A stretch of DNA of 64,000 nt from Chloroflexota bacterium (GCA_003577005.1 QEUW01000020.1:5795-69794); one strand, 5' to 3'. Shown: positions 1-9,575, counted from the stretch's first letter. The notes: generated from the letters alone by a model not told the origin. Translations and numbers: made by a program.

Positions 1-1
1 T

Positions 2-2212
2 AACCCCGTCGGCGGGCTGGACGTAGCAATTGGCGAAGAGAAGTGGCTCGATCTGGTGCGGCTGGAGGGGAAGGCCAAATCCTTTGGCGTGGAAGCCCAT
101 CTGCTTTCGCCGCAGGAAACCAAAAAGAAGCTACCGCTGCTCGACGAACGAACGATCCGCGGTAGTATCTTTGTGCCGAGTAGCGCGCTGGTGGCCGGCG
201 CCCACGTCACCGGCGCACTGTTGCGCGACGCCGCAGAGATGGGCGGCGTACAGTGGGCCGGCCAAACGACTGTGACCGACATAGAGGTAAAGAATGGCCG
301 AGTCAGCGCAATCTTGACCGACAACCCGGAACTGCCGCGCATCGAGTGCGAAGTCGTGCTGCTCTGTACCAACATCTGGGGGCCGGTGCTGGGTGATAAG
401 TTGGGTATCCCCATTCCGCTCATGCCGTGCGAACACCAGTATGTTGTTCTCGACCCGCTGCCTGAACTGGCGCGCTTCGATCGCGCCAGAAAAGAGAACG
501 AGGTCATCTACCCCACGGCGCGTATCCAGGACATTACCACCTATTTTCGCCAACACTGGGATACGTACGGCATCGGCAACTACTGGCACAGGCCGCTGCT
601 AGTCAGCCCGTACAAGCTCGGCAAGACGGCTATGAACCCCTTTACGCCTGAAGATTTCACCCAATCCTGGGAACGGGCGCAGGAGCTATTCCCCGCTTTC
701 CGCGGGCGACAGGTCGCGCGGGCGTTTAACGGCATCTTTGCCTTCCCAGTGGACGGTTACCCGATCCTGGGCGAGGCACAGACCATCAAGGGCTTTTGGG
801 TGGCGACCGGCTCGTGGCTGACCCACGCGGGCGGTGTCGGCAAATCCATCGCCGAGTGGATGACCCACGGCGAGACGGAGTGGGACATGCGCCAGGTCCA
901 TCTGCACCGTTTCCACGGCTTCCAGAACACACACGCCTTTCTCATGGCGGTCAGCGGCAAGAATTACCGCGAGGTGTGGGAGCCAGGCCACCCGCGCCAG
1001 CCGCTCTCGGAGCCGCGCAACGTGCGCCTTTCCCCCTTTGCCCCGCGGCTCGATGCGCTCAAAACAGTCTACACCACCTTTGCCGGTTTGGAATTGCCCA
1101 ACTGGTGCGAAGAGAACGGTCGCCTGCTCGAAAAGTACGATGATCGCATTCCCGACCGGAACGGCTTTGCCGGGCAATTCTGGTCCCGCATCCAGGGGGC
1201 CGAGCATCTGGCGACGCGCGAAAATGTGGCGCTCTTTGACCTGACCGGCCTCTCCATCATCGAGGTGTGCGGGCCGGGTGCGCTCCGCTTTGTGAATTAC
1301 CTGTGCAGCAACCAGATGGACCGGCCAGCCGGCTCCATTGTTTACACCTGCTGGCTTACCCCTAAAGGTGGCGTCCGCCGCGACCTGGCCGTGGCGCGCC
1401 TGGCCGAGGATCGTTTCTGGATGTTCGTCGGCGAGGGCACGTTGCCGCAAGATCTGGTCTGGGTGAAACAGTTCGCCCCCCAGGATGGCTCTGTCGTCAT
1501 CAACGACATCTCCAACAACTACACAGCGCTGGGGTTGTGGGGTCCAGACGCCCGCAAGATACTGCAAAAGGTCACCGCCGCCGATGTGAGCAACGAGGCT
1601 TTCCCCTACATGACCGCCCGCTGGATCGATGTGGGCATGGCGCGGGTCTATGCGCTGCGCATCTCCTACGCCGGCGAACTGGGGTGGGAGTTGCACATCC
1701 CCATGGACCAGGCGCTGCCGGTGTGGGATGCGCTGTGGGAGGCCGGGCGCGAGTTCGACCTGGTGGCGGCGGGCATGGGTTGTTTCGAGTCGCTACGGCT
1801 AGAAAAAGGCTACCGGCTCTGGGGTGGTGACGTCCACACCGAATACAATCCCTATGAAGCGGGGCTGGCGTGGACGGTGCGGCTGGGCAAAGCGGACTTT
1901 GTCGGCAAAGAGGCGTTGCTCAAGCTCAAGGACAAGTCACTCAGGAAGAAACTCTGCTGCCTGGTGTCTGATGATCCGCAGGCGTGGGCCTTTGGCTACG
2001 AGCCCATCTTTAGCAACGGCGCCTGTATCGGCCACGTCACGACTGCAAATTATGGGTACAGCGTGGGCAAGTTTATCGCCTATGGCTATTTGCCAGTCCA
2101 GTACGCCGAGCCTGGGACACAACTCGAAGTCGAGTATCTGGGTGAGCGCTGGCCGGCCACGGTCAGCAGTGAGCCGTTGTGGGATGCGAAGATGGAGCGG
2201 TTGAAGGCGTAA
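2..2212 (+). CDS. FAD-dependent oxidoreductase fused to GcvT-like aminomethyltransferase domain (5' end outside window)
   Basis: The frame is open from the first bases, so the true start lies upstream; about 736 residues are visible. The N-terminal part is a DAO-type flavoprotein domain: NPVGGLDVA at the left edge and DGYPILGEA near visible residue 250. From about residue 400 it becomes a GcvT/folate-binding domain, with ENVALFDLTG, GGVRRDLAVARL and the GELGWELHIP motif. This is the domain order of dimethylglycine/sarcosine dehydrogenase-type enzymes, which oxidise N-methyl amines and pass the one-carbon unit to tetrahydrofolate. The exact substrate cannot be told from sequence. The gene converges on radA with 9 bp between the stops. 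Confidence 0.85.
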   Translation, partial: NPVGGLDVAIGEEKWLDLVRLEGKAKSFGVEAHLLSPQETKKKLPLLDERTIRGSIFVPSSALVAGAHVTGALLRDAAEMGGVQWAGQTTVTDIEVKNGRVSAILTDNPELPRIECEVVLLCTNIWGPVLGDKLGIPIPLMPCEHQYVVLDPLPELARFDRARKENEVIYPTARIQDITTYFRQHWDTYGIGNYWHRPLLVSPYKLGKTAMNPFTPEDFTQSWERAQELFPAFRGRQVARAFNGIFAFPVDGYPILGEAQTIKGFWVATGSWLTHAGGVGKSIAEWMTHGETEWDMRQVHLHRFHGFQNTHAFLMAVSGKNYREVWEPGHPRQPLSEPRNVRLSPFAPRLDALKTVYTTFAGLELPNWCEENGRLLEKYDDRIPDRNGFAGQFWSRIQGAEHLATRENVALFDLTGLSIIEVCGPGALRFVNYLCSNQMDRPAGSIVYTCWLTPKGGVRRDLAVARLAEDRFWMFVGEGTLPQDLVWVKQFAPQDGSVVINDISNNYTALGLWGPDARKILQKVTAADVSNEAFPYMTARWIDVGMARVYALRISYAGELGWELHIPMDQALPVWDALWEAGREFDLVAAGMGCFESLRLEKGYRLWGGDVHTEYNPYEAGLAWTVRLGKADFVGKEALLKLKDKSLRKKLCCLVSDDPQAWAFGYEPIFSNGACIGHVTTANYGYSVGKFIAYGYLPVQYAEPGTQLEVEYLGERWPATVSSEPLWDAKMERLKA

Positions 2213-2221
2213 TTCGAATCC

Positions 2222-3601
2222 TTATTTCACCAGCGCGGTGTCGATCACCTCGGCCAGGGTGCGCACGCCGATCACCTCGATCCCTTCGGGCAGTGCGTCG
2301 CCGCCTTTGCGCTTGAGCGAGCTGCGCGGGACGAGGGCGCGGGTGAAGCCCAGTTTGGCCGCCTCTTGCAGCCGCCGCGGCAACTGGCCCACGCTGCGCA
2401 ACTCGCCGCTCAGCCCCACCTCGCCAATGAGCGCCAGGTCGGCGGCCACGGGCCGGTTGCGGAAGCTGCTGGCAATCGCCGTCGCCACGGCGAGATCGAC
2501 AGCCGGTTCGTCGATATCCAGCCCGCCGACGATGTTGATAAAGATGTCCTGGTCGCTCAGGTCCATGCCGACGCGCTTGCTCAACACGGCGGTCAACAGC
2601 AACAGCCGGTTGAAATCGATGCCGTTCGTGGTGCGCCGTGGTTGGCTAAAGGCGGTGTGACTGCTCAGCGCCTGCACTTCGACAAGCAGAGGGCGTGTCC
2701 CTTCCATAGAGACGGCAATCGCGCTGCCGGTGGCGTTGGGCAACCGTTCGGACAGGAAGACTTCCGACGGATTACGTACTTCGGCCATGCCCTGCTCGGT
2801 CATCTCGAAGATGCCCACCTCGTTGGTGCTGCCAAAGCGATTCTTGACCGAGCGCAGGATACGATAGGCGTGAAAGCGTTCGCCCTCCAGTTGGAGCACC
2901 ACATCGACCATATGTTCCAAAACCTTTGGCCCGGCGATCGACCCTTCCTTGGTCACGTGGCCCACGACGAAGATGGGCACATCCCACTGTTTGCCAACCC
3001 GCAAGAGCGCAGCCGCACAATCGCGCACCTGGCTTACTGTGCCTGCCGCGCTAGAACTTGCGCTGCTGTAGATAGCCTGGATCGAATCCACAATGACCAG
3101 CGTCGGCTTCATGCTTTCGATCTGTTCGATGATCTGCTCGACCTCGATCTCGGCCAGGATGAAGAGCCGTTCGCTCTGGATCCCTAGCCGGGCGGCGCGG
3201 CGGGCAACCTGGTGTGCGCTCTCTTCGGCGCTCACATAGAGCACTGGCCCGACTGTGTCGGCGATCTCGGCGGCCATCTGCCCGAGTATCGTGCTCTTTC
3301 CTATGCCTGGATCTCCACCTACGAGCACACAGCCACCGGGTACGATCCCGCCGCCGAGCACACGGTTGAGTTCAGCCATACGCAACGGGAGTCGCGCCAT
3401 CCGCTCGTGGGGCACCTGGGGCAGCGGGATCGGCTTGGCCACGCTGCCGCCAGTGGACAGGGTAGATCGGCCCTTTTCCGGCGCACGGACCACTACCTCT
3501 TCCAGCGTGTTCCACTCGCCGCAGTCGGGGCACTTGCCCATCCATTTCATTTGTACACCGCCGCAGTTGGAGCAGACGTACTGGGTCTTTGCTTTTGCCA
3601 T
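2222..3601 (-). CDS. radA: DNA repair protein RadA (Sms)
   Basis: This 459-residue RecA-like ATPase promotes branch migration during recombinational repair. All hallmarks are visible: an N-terminal C4 zinc finger (C10, C13, C24, C27), Walker A GGDPGIGKST at residues 95-104, the RadA-specific KNRFG motif, and a C-terminal Lon-protease-like domain. The ATG at 3601 was chosen over an in-frame start 17 codons upstream because AAGGA lies about 9 nt before it and MAKAKTQYVCSNCG is the family's usual beginning. Length is normal. It is convergent with the flavoprotein gene and divergent from the MarR operon. Confidence 0.95.
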   Translation of the reverse strand: MAKAKTQYVCSNCGGVQMKWMGKCPDCGEWNTLEEVVVRAPEKGRSTLSTGGSVAKPIPLPQVPHERMARLPLRMAELNRVLGGGIVPGGCVLVGGDPGIGKSTILGQMAAEIADTVGPVLYVSAEESAHQVARRAARLGIQSERLFILAEIEVEQIIEQIESMKPTLVIVDSIQAIYSSASSSAAGTVSQVRDCAAALLRVGKQWDVPIFVVGHVTKEGSIAGPKVLEHMVDVVLQLEGERFHAYRILRSVKNRFGSTNEVGIFEMTEQGMAEVRNPSEVFLSERLPNATGSAIAVSMEGTRPLLVEVQALSSHTAFSQPRRTTNGIDFNRLLLLTAVLSKRVGMDLSDQDIFINIVGGLDIDEPAVDLAVATAIASSFRNRPVAADLALIGEVGLSGELRSVGQLPRRLQEAAKLGFTRALVPRSSLKRKGGDALPEGIEVIGVRTLAEVIDTALVK

Positions 3602-3700
3602 GATGCGTTCCTTGACCATTCGACAGAACGTTTGTGCGTATTGTATATGCAAAGGAAGAGAGCGTCAATAAACCGGATAGCTACGGCCAAACTGCGGTGG

Positions 3701-3757
3701 CTTTGAAAACGCGAGTAGAGATCGGCCAAACCAGCCCGCAACTTCGCGTTTTCAAAC
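3701..3757. repeat. Inverted repeat, CTTTGAAAAC family
   Basis: CTTTGAAAACGCGA (3701-3714) is complementary to TCGCGTTTTCAAA (from 3744), with a 29-nt loop. The right arm continues as CAGAG. The same outer words flank a second inverted repeat at 47883-47944, so the two belong to one family. Confidence 0.7.
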
Positions 3758-3827
3758 AGAGCTGAGTATAGCAGCAATTCAAAAAGCCTCGCTTCTTCGC
3801 TCAATTTGCCATTTCTGTATAGCCAGT

Positions 3828-3869
3828 TTGACAGTCTACCCTGGTCATCGATATACTTTGACTATCAAA
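3828..3869 (+). promoter_or_regulatory. Sigma-70 promoter and candidate MarR operator
   Basis: TTGACA (3828-3833) and TATACT (3852-3857) are separated by 18 nt. The palindrome TTTGACTATCAAA (3857-3869) overlaps the expected transcription start, about 55 bp before the MarR start codon. That is where an autorepressing MarR protein would bind. Operator assignment is inference from position and symmetry. Confidence 0.6.
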
Positions 3870-3923
3870 CTATTTTACCAGGCCGAACGCTCTAGCTTTT
3901 TACCATAGAACAACGAGGAGACC

Positions 3924-4379
3924 ATGGCCCCGACCCCCGAAGAGTGTGCGCACGAATTGATCGATGTCATCCCAGAAGTGATACAGGTGATTCGGGCTGA
4001 AGTGCGGCGACAGCGGGGGCGCGACCTTTCCATCTTGCAGTTGCGCACCCTGATCTATCTTGCCCGTAACCCAGGCGCAACGCTCTCTGCTGTTGCCGAC
4101 CATGTGGGACTGACACTTTCCTCCATGTCCACCCAGGTAAGCAAGCTTGTTCAGCGCAAGCTAGTGGATCGCAACGAGTCCCCTCATGACCGCCGTTTTG
4201 TCACTCTAGCCCTGACCCCAGCAGGGGAGGCGCACTTGCAGGAGGCGCGGCGTGGCGCAGAGACGAACCTTGCTGTACGCTGCCAACAATGGTCTCCCAG
4301 CGAACGCGCCACTGTGATGCAGGCAATGGCAATTCTGCGGGACCATTTTTCTACATCAATAGCAGAATCGGAGCAATAA
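3924..4379 (+). CDS. MarR family transcriptional regulator
   Basis: This 151-residue winged-helix protein has the MarR layout: a dimerisation helix, then a DNA-binding core (ATLSAVADHVGLTLSSMS, KLVQRKLVDR) and the wing NESPHDRRFVTLALTPAG. The DxR-type wing motif DRRFV is typical. GAGGAG precedes the ATG. It lies 3 bp upstream of an MFS exporter gene. The arrangement suggests a repressor that controls its own efflux pump and releases when it binds a phenolic or toxic ligand. The ligand is not predictable. Confidence 0.9.
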   Translation: MAPTPEECAHELIDVIPEVIQVIRAEVRRQRGRDLSILQLRTLIYLARNPGATLSAVADHVGLTLSSMSTQVSKLVQRKLVDRNESPHDRRFVTLALTPAGEAHLQEARRGAETNLAVRCQQWSPSERATVMQAMAILRDHFSTSIAESEQ

Positions 4380-4382
4380 ACG

Positions 4383-5666
4383 ATGGCTTCCGTAGACCCC
4401 CCGCGCACTCCGAATGTGCCACCGGAGGTGTTACCGTTGCGTGCCCGCCAGTTTCGTATTCCCAAAACCTTTTCCGCATTACGGCATCCCAATTTCCGCA
4501 TCTACGTGACGGGGCAGTTGGTCTCGCTCATGGGCACGTGGATGCAGATCATCGGCCAGGGGTGGCTTGTCTACGAAATCAGCCGCTCCGAACAGGCGCT
4601 GGGGATTGTGGGGTTTGCCTCCGCCATCCCGGCGCTGGCCATCACGCCATGGGCCGGTGTTGTGCTCGACCAGGTCTCGAAACGCAAGGTCATGGTGTTG
4701 ACACAGATGAGCGCCATGCTGTTGGCCTTTGTCCTGGCAGGGTTGACCTTTGCCGGTGTGGTGCAAGTCTGGCATGTAGTGCTGCTGGCAGGTTGCCTGG
4801 GTGTGGTTAACTCTTTTGATGGGCCGGCGCGCCAGGCCTTTGTCGTGGATATGGTCGGTCGCGAGGACCTGCCCAATGCCATCGCCATCAACTCTATGAC
4901 CTTTAACGGCGCCCGCATTGTCGGCCCTGCTATTGCGGGTCTCCTGTTGGCGGCGGTGGGTACGGCCTGGTGCTTTCTTTTGAACGGTGTCACATTTCTG
5001 GCGGTGATCGGCGGGCTGCTCCTGATGAAGCTGCCCGCCCATAACGCCAAAGCGACACCCCTCTCTCCCTGGCAACAGTTGACCAGCGGGGTACGCTACG
5101 CGGTGCGCACGCCAAACCTGCGGGCGTTGCTCCTGTCGGCATTGATCTTTAGCATGTTTGGCGTCTCATACAGCACGATCTTGCCGGCTTTTGTGGACAA
5201 GGCGCTCCAGCAAGGCGCCGACGCATTTGGCGCGATCAATGCCTTTCTCGGAATCGGCGCGGTAGCTGGCGCCTTATTGGTTGCCCGTTATGGCGACCAG
5301 GGGCGGCGGGGTTTGTGGCTACACTGGACGATCCTGGGTTTTCCCATCTTGCTGATCATCTTTGCGCTCAATCGCTCTTATCCCTTGTCTCTGTTCCTCT
5401 CGCTCTTTTTGGGCGTGGGTTTTATGCAGACCTTTACACTGCTCAATACACTGTTGCAGACCCAGGTAGCCGACGAGATGCGCGGCCGCGTGCTGAGCCT
5501 CTACACGCTGACCTTCTTTGGCTTTATGCCCTTTGGCAACCTCGCCATCGGTGCGCTGGCCGAAGCGTGGGATATCCGCCCGGCCATCGTCTTGAGCGCA
5601 GCGCTCTCTTTCATCCTGACGCTGATCGTGTTGTGGAAGACGCCGTCCATGCGCAAGTTGCCGTAG
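4383..5666 (+). CDS. MFS transporter (MFS_3/enterobactin-exporter-like), efflux type
   Basis: This 427-residue integral membrane protein has about 12 predicted helices. It opens with the subfamily signature [20 protein letters not shown] followed by [16 protein letters not shown]. Loop motifs [12 protein letters not shown] and [10 protein letters not shown] match the cytoplasmic MFS motif A. It is co-transcribed with the upstream MarR gene (3-bp gap; GGAG 9 nt before the ATG). It is probably a proton-driven drug or metabolite exporter induced when MarR is released. Confidence 0.88.
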   Translation: MASVDPPRTPNVPPEVLPLRARQFRIPKTFSALRHPNFRIYVTGQLVSLMGTWMQIIGQGWLVYEISRSEQALGIVGFASAIPALAITPWAGVVLDQVSKRKVMVLTQMSAMLLAFVLAGLTFAGVVQVWHVVLLAGCLGVVNSFDGPARQAFVVDMVGREDLPNAIAINSMTFNGARIVGPAIAGLLLAAVGTAWCFLLNGVTFLAVIGGLLLMKLPAHNAKATPLSPWQQLTSGVRYAVRTPNLRALLLSALIFSMFGVSYSTILPAFVDKALQQGADAFGAINAFLGIGAVAGALLVARYGDQGRRGLWLHWTILGFPILLIIFALNRSYPLSLFLSLFLGVGFMQTFTLLNTLLQTQVADEMRGRVLSLYTLTFFGFMPFGNLAIGALAEAWDIRPAIVLSAALSFILTLIVLWKTPSMRKLP

Positions 5667-5683
5667 ATGGATTCGGCTTTTAT

Positions 5684-5845
5684 TGGACACAGATTTTCAG
5701 GATTTACGCTGATGTTTGCTACGCTATCCGTGAAATCTGTGTTCTATTTTCACAGCAGCAACAGCAGGAACACAGAGAACGCCGAGCAGCCACGGAGCGC
5801 ACAGAGCTTTTTCTCTGTGTATCCTCTGTGCTCTCTGTGTTGCGC
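5684..5845. repeat. Two adjacent inverted repeats, CACAGAG family
   Basis: The first (about 5684-5745) pairs ACACAGATTTTCAGGAT with ATCCGTGAAATCTGTGT. The second (about 5768-5845) pairs an arm of AACACAGAGAAC / CACGGAGCG / CACAGAG words with TCTCTGTGTATCC / TCTGTGCTCTCTGTGTTG. They fill the gap between the MFS gene and the spermidine-synthase-like gene. Related elements lie at 29563-29664 and 53045-53138, with shorter ones at 8484-8560, 24980-25006 and 32826-32877. Confidence 0.8.
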
Positions 5846-5875
5846 TGTTTTGCCCTATTTTCACAACAGACCGAC

Positions 5876-7462
5876 GTGCGTCATCTCTATCTGCTTGCTT
5901 TTACCGCCGGCGCTGTGACGCTTGGCATGGAATTGAGTGCGGCCCGCCTGTTGGAGCCGGTCTTTGGCAACAATCAGATCGTCTGGGCGGCGTTGATCGG
6001 GTTGATCCTGCTCTATCTGGCGCTCGGCGCCTGGCTGGGCGGGCGGCTGGCCGACCGCTTTCCGCGCCGGCGCGAGCTGCACCTCTTGCTGACCATCGCG
6101 GCGGTGGGCGTTGCGCTGGCGCCGGCCTTTAGCACACCCGTCTTGCGGCTGGCGGCCACCGGTCTGGCTGACTTTGCCGCCGAACTGCTGATCGGCGCGC
6201 TGCTGTCTGTCCTTCTTCTCTTTAGCGTCCCTGGTATCCTCCTAGGCGCGGTCAGCCCGTGGGTAGTGCGGCTGGCGCTCGACGACGTGCGCCATTCGGG
6301 GCAGATCGCCGGGCGCATCTACGCCGTTGCTACAGCCGGGAGTCTGGCCGGCACCTTTTTGCCCGTCCTCTGGCTGATCCCGGCGTATGGCACACGCTGG
6401 ACCTTTTTTCTGCTGGCGTTGGCGCTGCTGGCCGTGGTCATTGTAGACTCCTGGCGGCAGCGGTACATTTGGGCTCCCCTACTGGGAATCGTGCTTGTGT
6501 TGCTGCTGGCCTGGTGGACCCAACCCGGCGGCGCAATTCGCGCAACTTGGGACGATGGACGGGACGGCGAGATCATCTACGAAGATGAAAGCCTCTACAA
6601 CTACATCGCTATCCGCCAGTGGGGCAGCGAACGCCACCTCAAGCTCAACGACGGCATCGGCATCCACAGCGTCTACCACCCCGACAGCCTGTTGAGCCTG
6701 GGCATCTGGGACTACTTTCTGCTGGCGCCACTCTTTAGTGGGTGGGGGGTAGGGGGTGGGGAGTGGACGGATTCCCTACTCCCTACTCCCTACTCTCTAC
6801 TCATCATTGGATTAGCGGGGGGGACGGTGAGCAGCCTCTATAGCGAGATCTATGGACCGGTTCCGATTACAGGAGTCGAACTGGACCCGCAGATCATCGA
6901 GGTAGGGCGGCGTTTTTTTGAGCTGGAGCGACCCAACGTTACGCCAATCGCGGCGGATGGGCGGCGCTGGCTGATGCAACAGCCGCCCACGGCTCGTTGG
7001 CAGGTGATTGCGGTTGATGCCTATCGCCCACCCTACATCCCCTTTCACCTGGCTACGGTGGAGTTCTTTGCGTTGGTGCGCAACCACTTGACGGAAGACG
7101 GCGTAGTCGCCATCAATGTGGGGCGCACGGCGCAGAACTTTGACCTGGTCGATACGCTGGCTGCAACCCTGGCGCAACTTTTCCCGACCGTCTATGCCAT
7201 TGATGAGCCAGGACCGGCCGATACATTGGGGAACACGCTACTGGTGGCGACCATGCAGTCGGTGACGCTGGACGCGGTGCTGGCGAACCATGCGCAATTG
7301 CCAGAGAGCCTGCCGCCGGAGTTTCGCACCTTCGCCGCCGAGGCAACTGGGCAGATCCGCCTGACAACGCCGCCACCCGACGCGCTGATCTTTCGCGACG
7401 ATCATGCGCCGGTGGAACAAGTAGTGCATCGCATTATTTGGAGTTTTCTTACCGGTGGGTAG
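5876..7462 (+). CDS. Membrane-anchored spermidine-synthase-like protein
   Basis: About 528 residues. The first ~200 form several transmembrane helices (HLYLLAFTAGAVTLGMELSA onward). The C-terminal half is a Rossmann aminopropyl/methyltransferase-like fold with the SAM-type loop IGLAGGTVSSLY, acidic strand GVELDPQIIEV, ADGRRWL and VDAYRPPYIPFHL. Such fused proteins are common in Chloroflexota and other phyla; whether they make polyamines is not established. The GTG at 5876 is used because it immediately precedes the conserved first helix and everything upstream is repeat DNA; there is no clear ribosome binding site. Residues ~287-309 are encoded by an inverted repeat (6738-6801). Confidence 0.75.
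   Translation: MRHLYLLAFTAGAVTLGMELSAARLLEPVFGNNQIVWAALIGLILLYLALGAWLGGRLADRFPRRRELHLLLTIAAVGVALAPAFSTPVLRLAATGLADFAAELLIGALLSVLLLFSVPGILLGAVSPWVVRLALDDVRHSGQIAGRIYAVATAGSLAGTFLPVLWLIPAYGTRWTFFLLALALLAVVIVDSWRQRYIWAPLLGIVLVLLLAWWTQPGGAIRATWDDGRDGEIIYEDESLYNYIAIRQWGSERHLKLNDGIGIHSVYHPDSLLSLGIWDYFLLAPLFSGWGVGGGEWTDSLLPTPYSLLIIGLAGGTVSSLYSEIYGPVPITGVELDPQIIEVGRRFFELERPNVTPIAADGRRWLMQQPPTARWQVIAVDAYRPPYIPFHLATVEFFALVRNHLTEDGVVAINVGRTAQNFDLVDTLAATLAQLFPTVYAIDEPGPADTLGNTLLVATMQSVTLDAVLANHAQLPESLPPEFRTFAAEATGQIRLTTPPPDALIFRDDHAPVEQVVHRIIWSFLTGG
6738..6801. repeat. Inverted repeat of GGGAGTAG-type words inside a coding sequence
   Basis: A left arm of GTGGGTGGGG / GTAGGGGGTGGGGAGTGG faces a right arm of three CCCTACT units followed by CTCTACTCAT. 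The element lies in frame within the spermidine-synthase-like gene, just before the IIGLAGG loop, and encodes the stretch GWGVGGGEWTDSLLPTPYSL. The same word family forms the intergenic hairpin at 18507-18563. Confidence 0.8.
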
Positions 7463-7530
7463 AATGAGGGCAGCGTACATCAGGGGTATTTCTCCCCATC
7501 ATAGCGACAGGCGTACGGAGAACCCAGCCA

Positions 7531-7767
7531 ATGATCAAAGTTTACGATGCCCGCACCGGTTCCTTTCTGGGCGAAATCAGCGAGCCGCAACTAGCCTTCT
7601 TACAGGCACAATTGGAGGAAGAAGGGGCAGAAGACCAGGACTACTACATCAATCAGGCAACCCTTGATCTCTTGACCGCCCGCGGGGCAGACCCGGCGCT
7701 GCTGGCTTTGCTGCAACAGGCGTTAGGCAATCGGGAAGAGATGGACGTTCGCTGGGAGACAGTGTAG
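7531..7767 (+). CDS. Small conserved-looking hypothetical protein
   Basis: This 78-residue acidic soluble protein has no family I can name. GGAGAA lies before the ATG. The start MIKVYDARTGSFLGEI looks like a beta-hairpin, and the middle (DYYINQATLDLLTARGADPALLALLQQAL) is helical. It lies 11 bp upstream of the acetyltransferase gene, so the two are probably one operon. Confidence that it is coding comes from the ribosome site, spacing and composition. Confidence 0.65.
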   Translation: MIKVYDARTGSFLGEISEPQLAFLQAQLEEEGAEDQDYYINQATLDLLTARGADPALLALLQQALGNREEMDVRWETV

Positions 7768-7778
7768 GAATCTTGCCG

Positions 7779-8468
7779 ATGAACTTCCCCGATTTGTTGC
7801 CACCATTGGAGCCGGCAATTTTGGCCCTTACCCAAAAGCTGCCGCGCAAGCCCGCTCCGGTGGTGCTCAGTGGTCATTTTGTTCGGCTCGAGCCGCTTGA
7901 TTTTGCCCGCGATGCGGCGGCGCTCTTTCGCGTCTCCAACGGCGACGCCATCACGCTGGGGGGTCGCACGATCGGGCCTTACGACGCCGAAAAGTTGGTC
8001 TGGCGCTATCTCTTCGCCGGGCCGTTTGACTCGCTCGCTGATTTTATCAGCTATTGCGAGCAGCAACGAGATGCCCCCGACGGTCTCTGCCTGAGCGTCT
8101 TTGACACGGCCACCGGCGCCCCCATCGGCATGACCAACTTCATGAGCAATGCGCCGGGGCATCTAAAGATCGAACTGGGCGGGATCTGGTATAGCCCCAT
8201 CGCGCAAGGAACAAAGGCCAATACGGAAGCCACCTATCTGATGCTCGACCATGCCTTTGGGTTGGGCTATCGGCGGGTGGAATGGAAGTGCAATGCGCTC
8301 AACGTGCGCTCGCGGCGGGCAGCGCTGCGCATGGGTTTTCAGTTCGAGGGCATCCAGGAAAGCCACATGATCGTCAAAGGTCGCAGCCGCGACACCGCCT
8401 GGTTTCGCATCCTGGCGCACGAATGGCCGGCGGTCGAACGCCATCTTCGCCAGCAGCTCTACGAATAG
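7779..8468 (+). CDS. GNAT family N-acetyltransferase (RimJ/RimL-like)
   Basis: This 229-residue protein resembles the RimJ/RimL group. It has an N-terminal substrate part (VVLSGHFVRLEPLDFARDAA), then SVFDTATGAPIGMTNFM and GGIWYSPIAQGTKANTEAT. The acetyl-CoA-binding end is VEWKCNALNVRSRRAALRMG followed by FQFEGIQESHMIVKGRSRDT. The ATG at 7779 is preferred over a TTG two codons earlier because AGGAA lies 8 nt before it. Substrates in this group are N-terminal amines of proteins or small amines; the specific one is unknown. Confidence 0.88.
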   Translation: MNFPDLLPPLEPAILALTQKLPRKPAPVVLSGHFVRLEPLDFARDAAALFRVSNGDAITLGGRTIGPYDAEKLVWRYLFAGPFDSLADFISYCEQQRDAPDGLCLSVFDTATGAPIGMTNFMSNAPGHLKIELGGIWYSPIAQGTKANTEATYLMLDHAFGLGYRRVEWKCNALNVRSRRAALRMGFQFEGIQESHMIVKGRSRDTAWFRILAHEWPAVERHLRQQLYE

Positions 8469-8483
8469 AAGATGAGCATGAAA

Positions 8484-8560
8484 CACAGGTTTTCAGGATT
8501 TTCACAGATTCTTGTCCTTCTATCCGTGTGTATCCGTGTTCATCCGTGTACGATTTTCAC
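8484..8560. repeat. Degenerate CACAG/ATCCGTGT repeat
   Basis: ACACAGGTTTTCAGGATTTT and CACAGATTC are followed by three ATCCGTGT words, the reverse complement of ACACGGAT. It is a decayed member of the CACAGAG inverted-repeat family, filling the gap before rmd. Confidence 0.6.
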
Positions 8561-8578
8561 AGTAGAGACAAAATTACA

Positions 8579-9538
8579 ATGCGGGTCATGGTCACGGGGA
8601 TCGCCGGGTTTGCCGGCAGCCATTTAGCTGAATATCTGCTGCGGGAAACCTCGGTCGAGGTGCATGGCATCATCCATCGCAACGACCGGCGTATCCAACA
8701 TCTGCGCGACCAATTGACGTTGCATCGCGGCGACCTGCGCAATGCGCTGTGGGTGAGCGAGACGGTGCAGGCCGTTGCACCTGACCAGCTTTTCCACCTG
8801 GCGGCCTGGAGCGATGTGGGTGGCAGTTGGCGTCAGCCCTGGACGACCTACGAACTGAACATCCAGTGCCAGCTAAACTTGCTGGAGGCGCTCTGCCGGT
8901 GGCAACCTTCTTGCCGGGCGCTGGTTGTGACATCGAACGAGGTCTACGGCCTGGTGCAGACCGAGGATCTACCTATCGATGAAGAGACGCCTTTCCGGCC
9001 CAATAGCCCTTATGGCGTCAGCAAGGTGACACAGGATATGATGGCGCTCCAATACTGGAACAGCCACCATCTGCCCACGGTGCGGGTGCGCAGCTTCAAC
9101 CATATCGGCCCGGGCCAGTCCGACGACTTTGTCGCCAGCGCCTTTGCCCGCCAGATCGCCGAGATCGAAGCCGGTCTGCGCCCGCCGGTCGTGGCGGTTG
9201 GTAACCTGGAGGCAGAGCGAGATTTTACCGATGTGCGCGATATCGTACGCGCCTACTGGCTGGCCATCAATCACGGCGAACCCGGGCAGGTCTACAACGT
9301 TGGCAGCGGCGAGGCGCGCCGGGTGCGCTGGTTGCTTGACACCTTGCTCTCGATGGCGCAGGCGCAGGTGGAACTTGCTGTCGATCCCGCACGTTTGCGT
9401 CCTAGCGATGTGCCGGTCAGCGTCTGCGACAGGCGGCGGCTCACGGCGGCCACCGGCTGGCAGCCCGAAATTGATCTACGTAATTCACTGCTCGACTTGC
9501 TAGATGATTGGCGCAGGCAAGTGCGCCCAACCGGGTAA
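8579..9538 (+). CDS. rmd: GDP-6-deoxy-D-lyxo-4-hexulose reductase (RMD-like SDR)
   Basis: This 319-residue extended SDR has the NAD(P) loop [15 protein letters not shown] at the N-terminus, the active-site YGVSK motif, and the RMD-type stretch [20 protein letters not shown]. It is followed 37 bp later by gmd. The pair matches the two-step route from GDP-mannose through the 4-keto-6-deoxy intermediate to GDP-D-rhamnose, used in cell-surface glycans. The ATG at 8579 begins exactly at the Rossmann fold; its ribosome site is weak. Assignment as RMD rather than another GDP-sugar epimerase or reductase rests on gmd adjacency and the FNHIGPGQ region. Confidence 0.82.
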   Translation: MRVMVTGIAGFAGSHLAEYLLRETSVEVHGIIHRNDRRIQHLRDQLTLHRGDLRNALWVSETVQAVAPDQLFHLAAWSDVGGSWRQPWTTYELNIQCQLNLLEALCRWQPSCRALVVTSNEVYGLVQTEDLPIDEETPFRPNSPYGVSKVTQDMMALQYWNSHHLPTVRVRSFNHIGPGQSDDFVASAFARQIAEIEAGLRPPVVAVGNLEAERDFTDVRDIVRAYWLAINHGEPGQVYNVGSGEARRVRWLLDTLLSMAQAQVELAVDPARLRPSDVPVSVCDRRRLTAATGWQPEIDLRNSLLDLLDDWRRQVRPTG

Positions 9539-9575
9539 CATAGCAAGAGTCGATCAAACCCATGGGGAATGGAGA

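Larger units (their letters stand above)
3602..3923. other. Intergenic region between radA and the MarR operon
   Basis: There is no gene in these 322 bp. They hold an inverted repeat (3701-3757) and the MarR-operon promoter with a candidate operator (3828-3869), listed separately. Confidence 0.7.

Noticed and set aside
2213..2221. TTCGAATCC resembling a tRNA T-loop
   Set aside because: No acceptor, D or anticodon stems can be drawn around it; it lies in a 9-bp gap between two genes.
2366..3187. Long open frame antisense to radA
   Set aside because: It mirrors radA codons on the opposite strand, has no start signal, and its protein has no recognisable fold.
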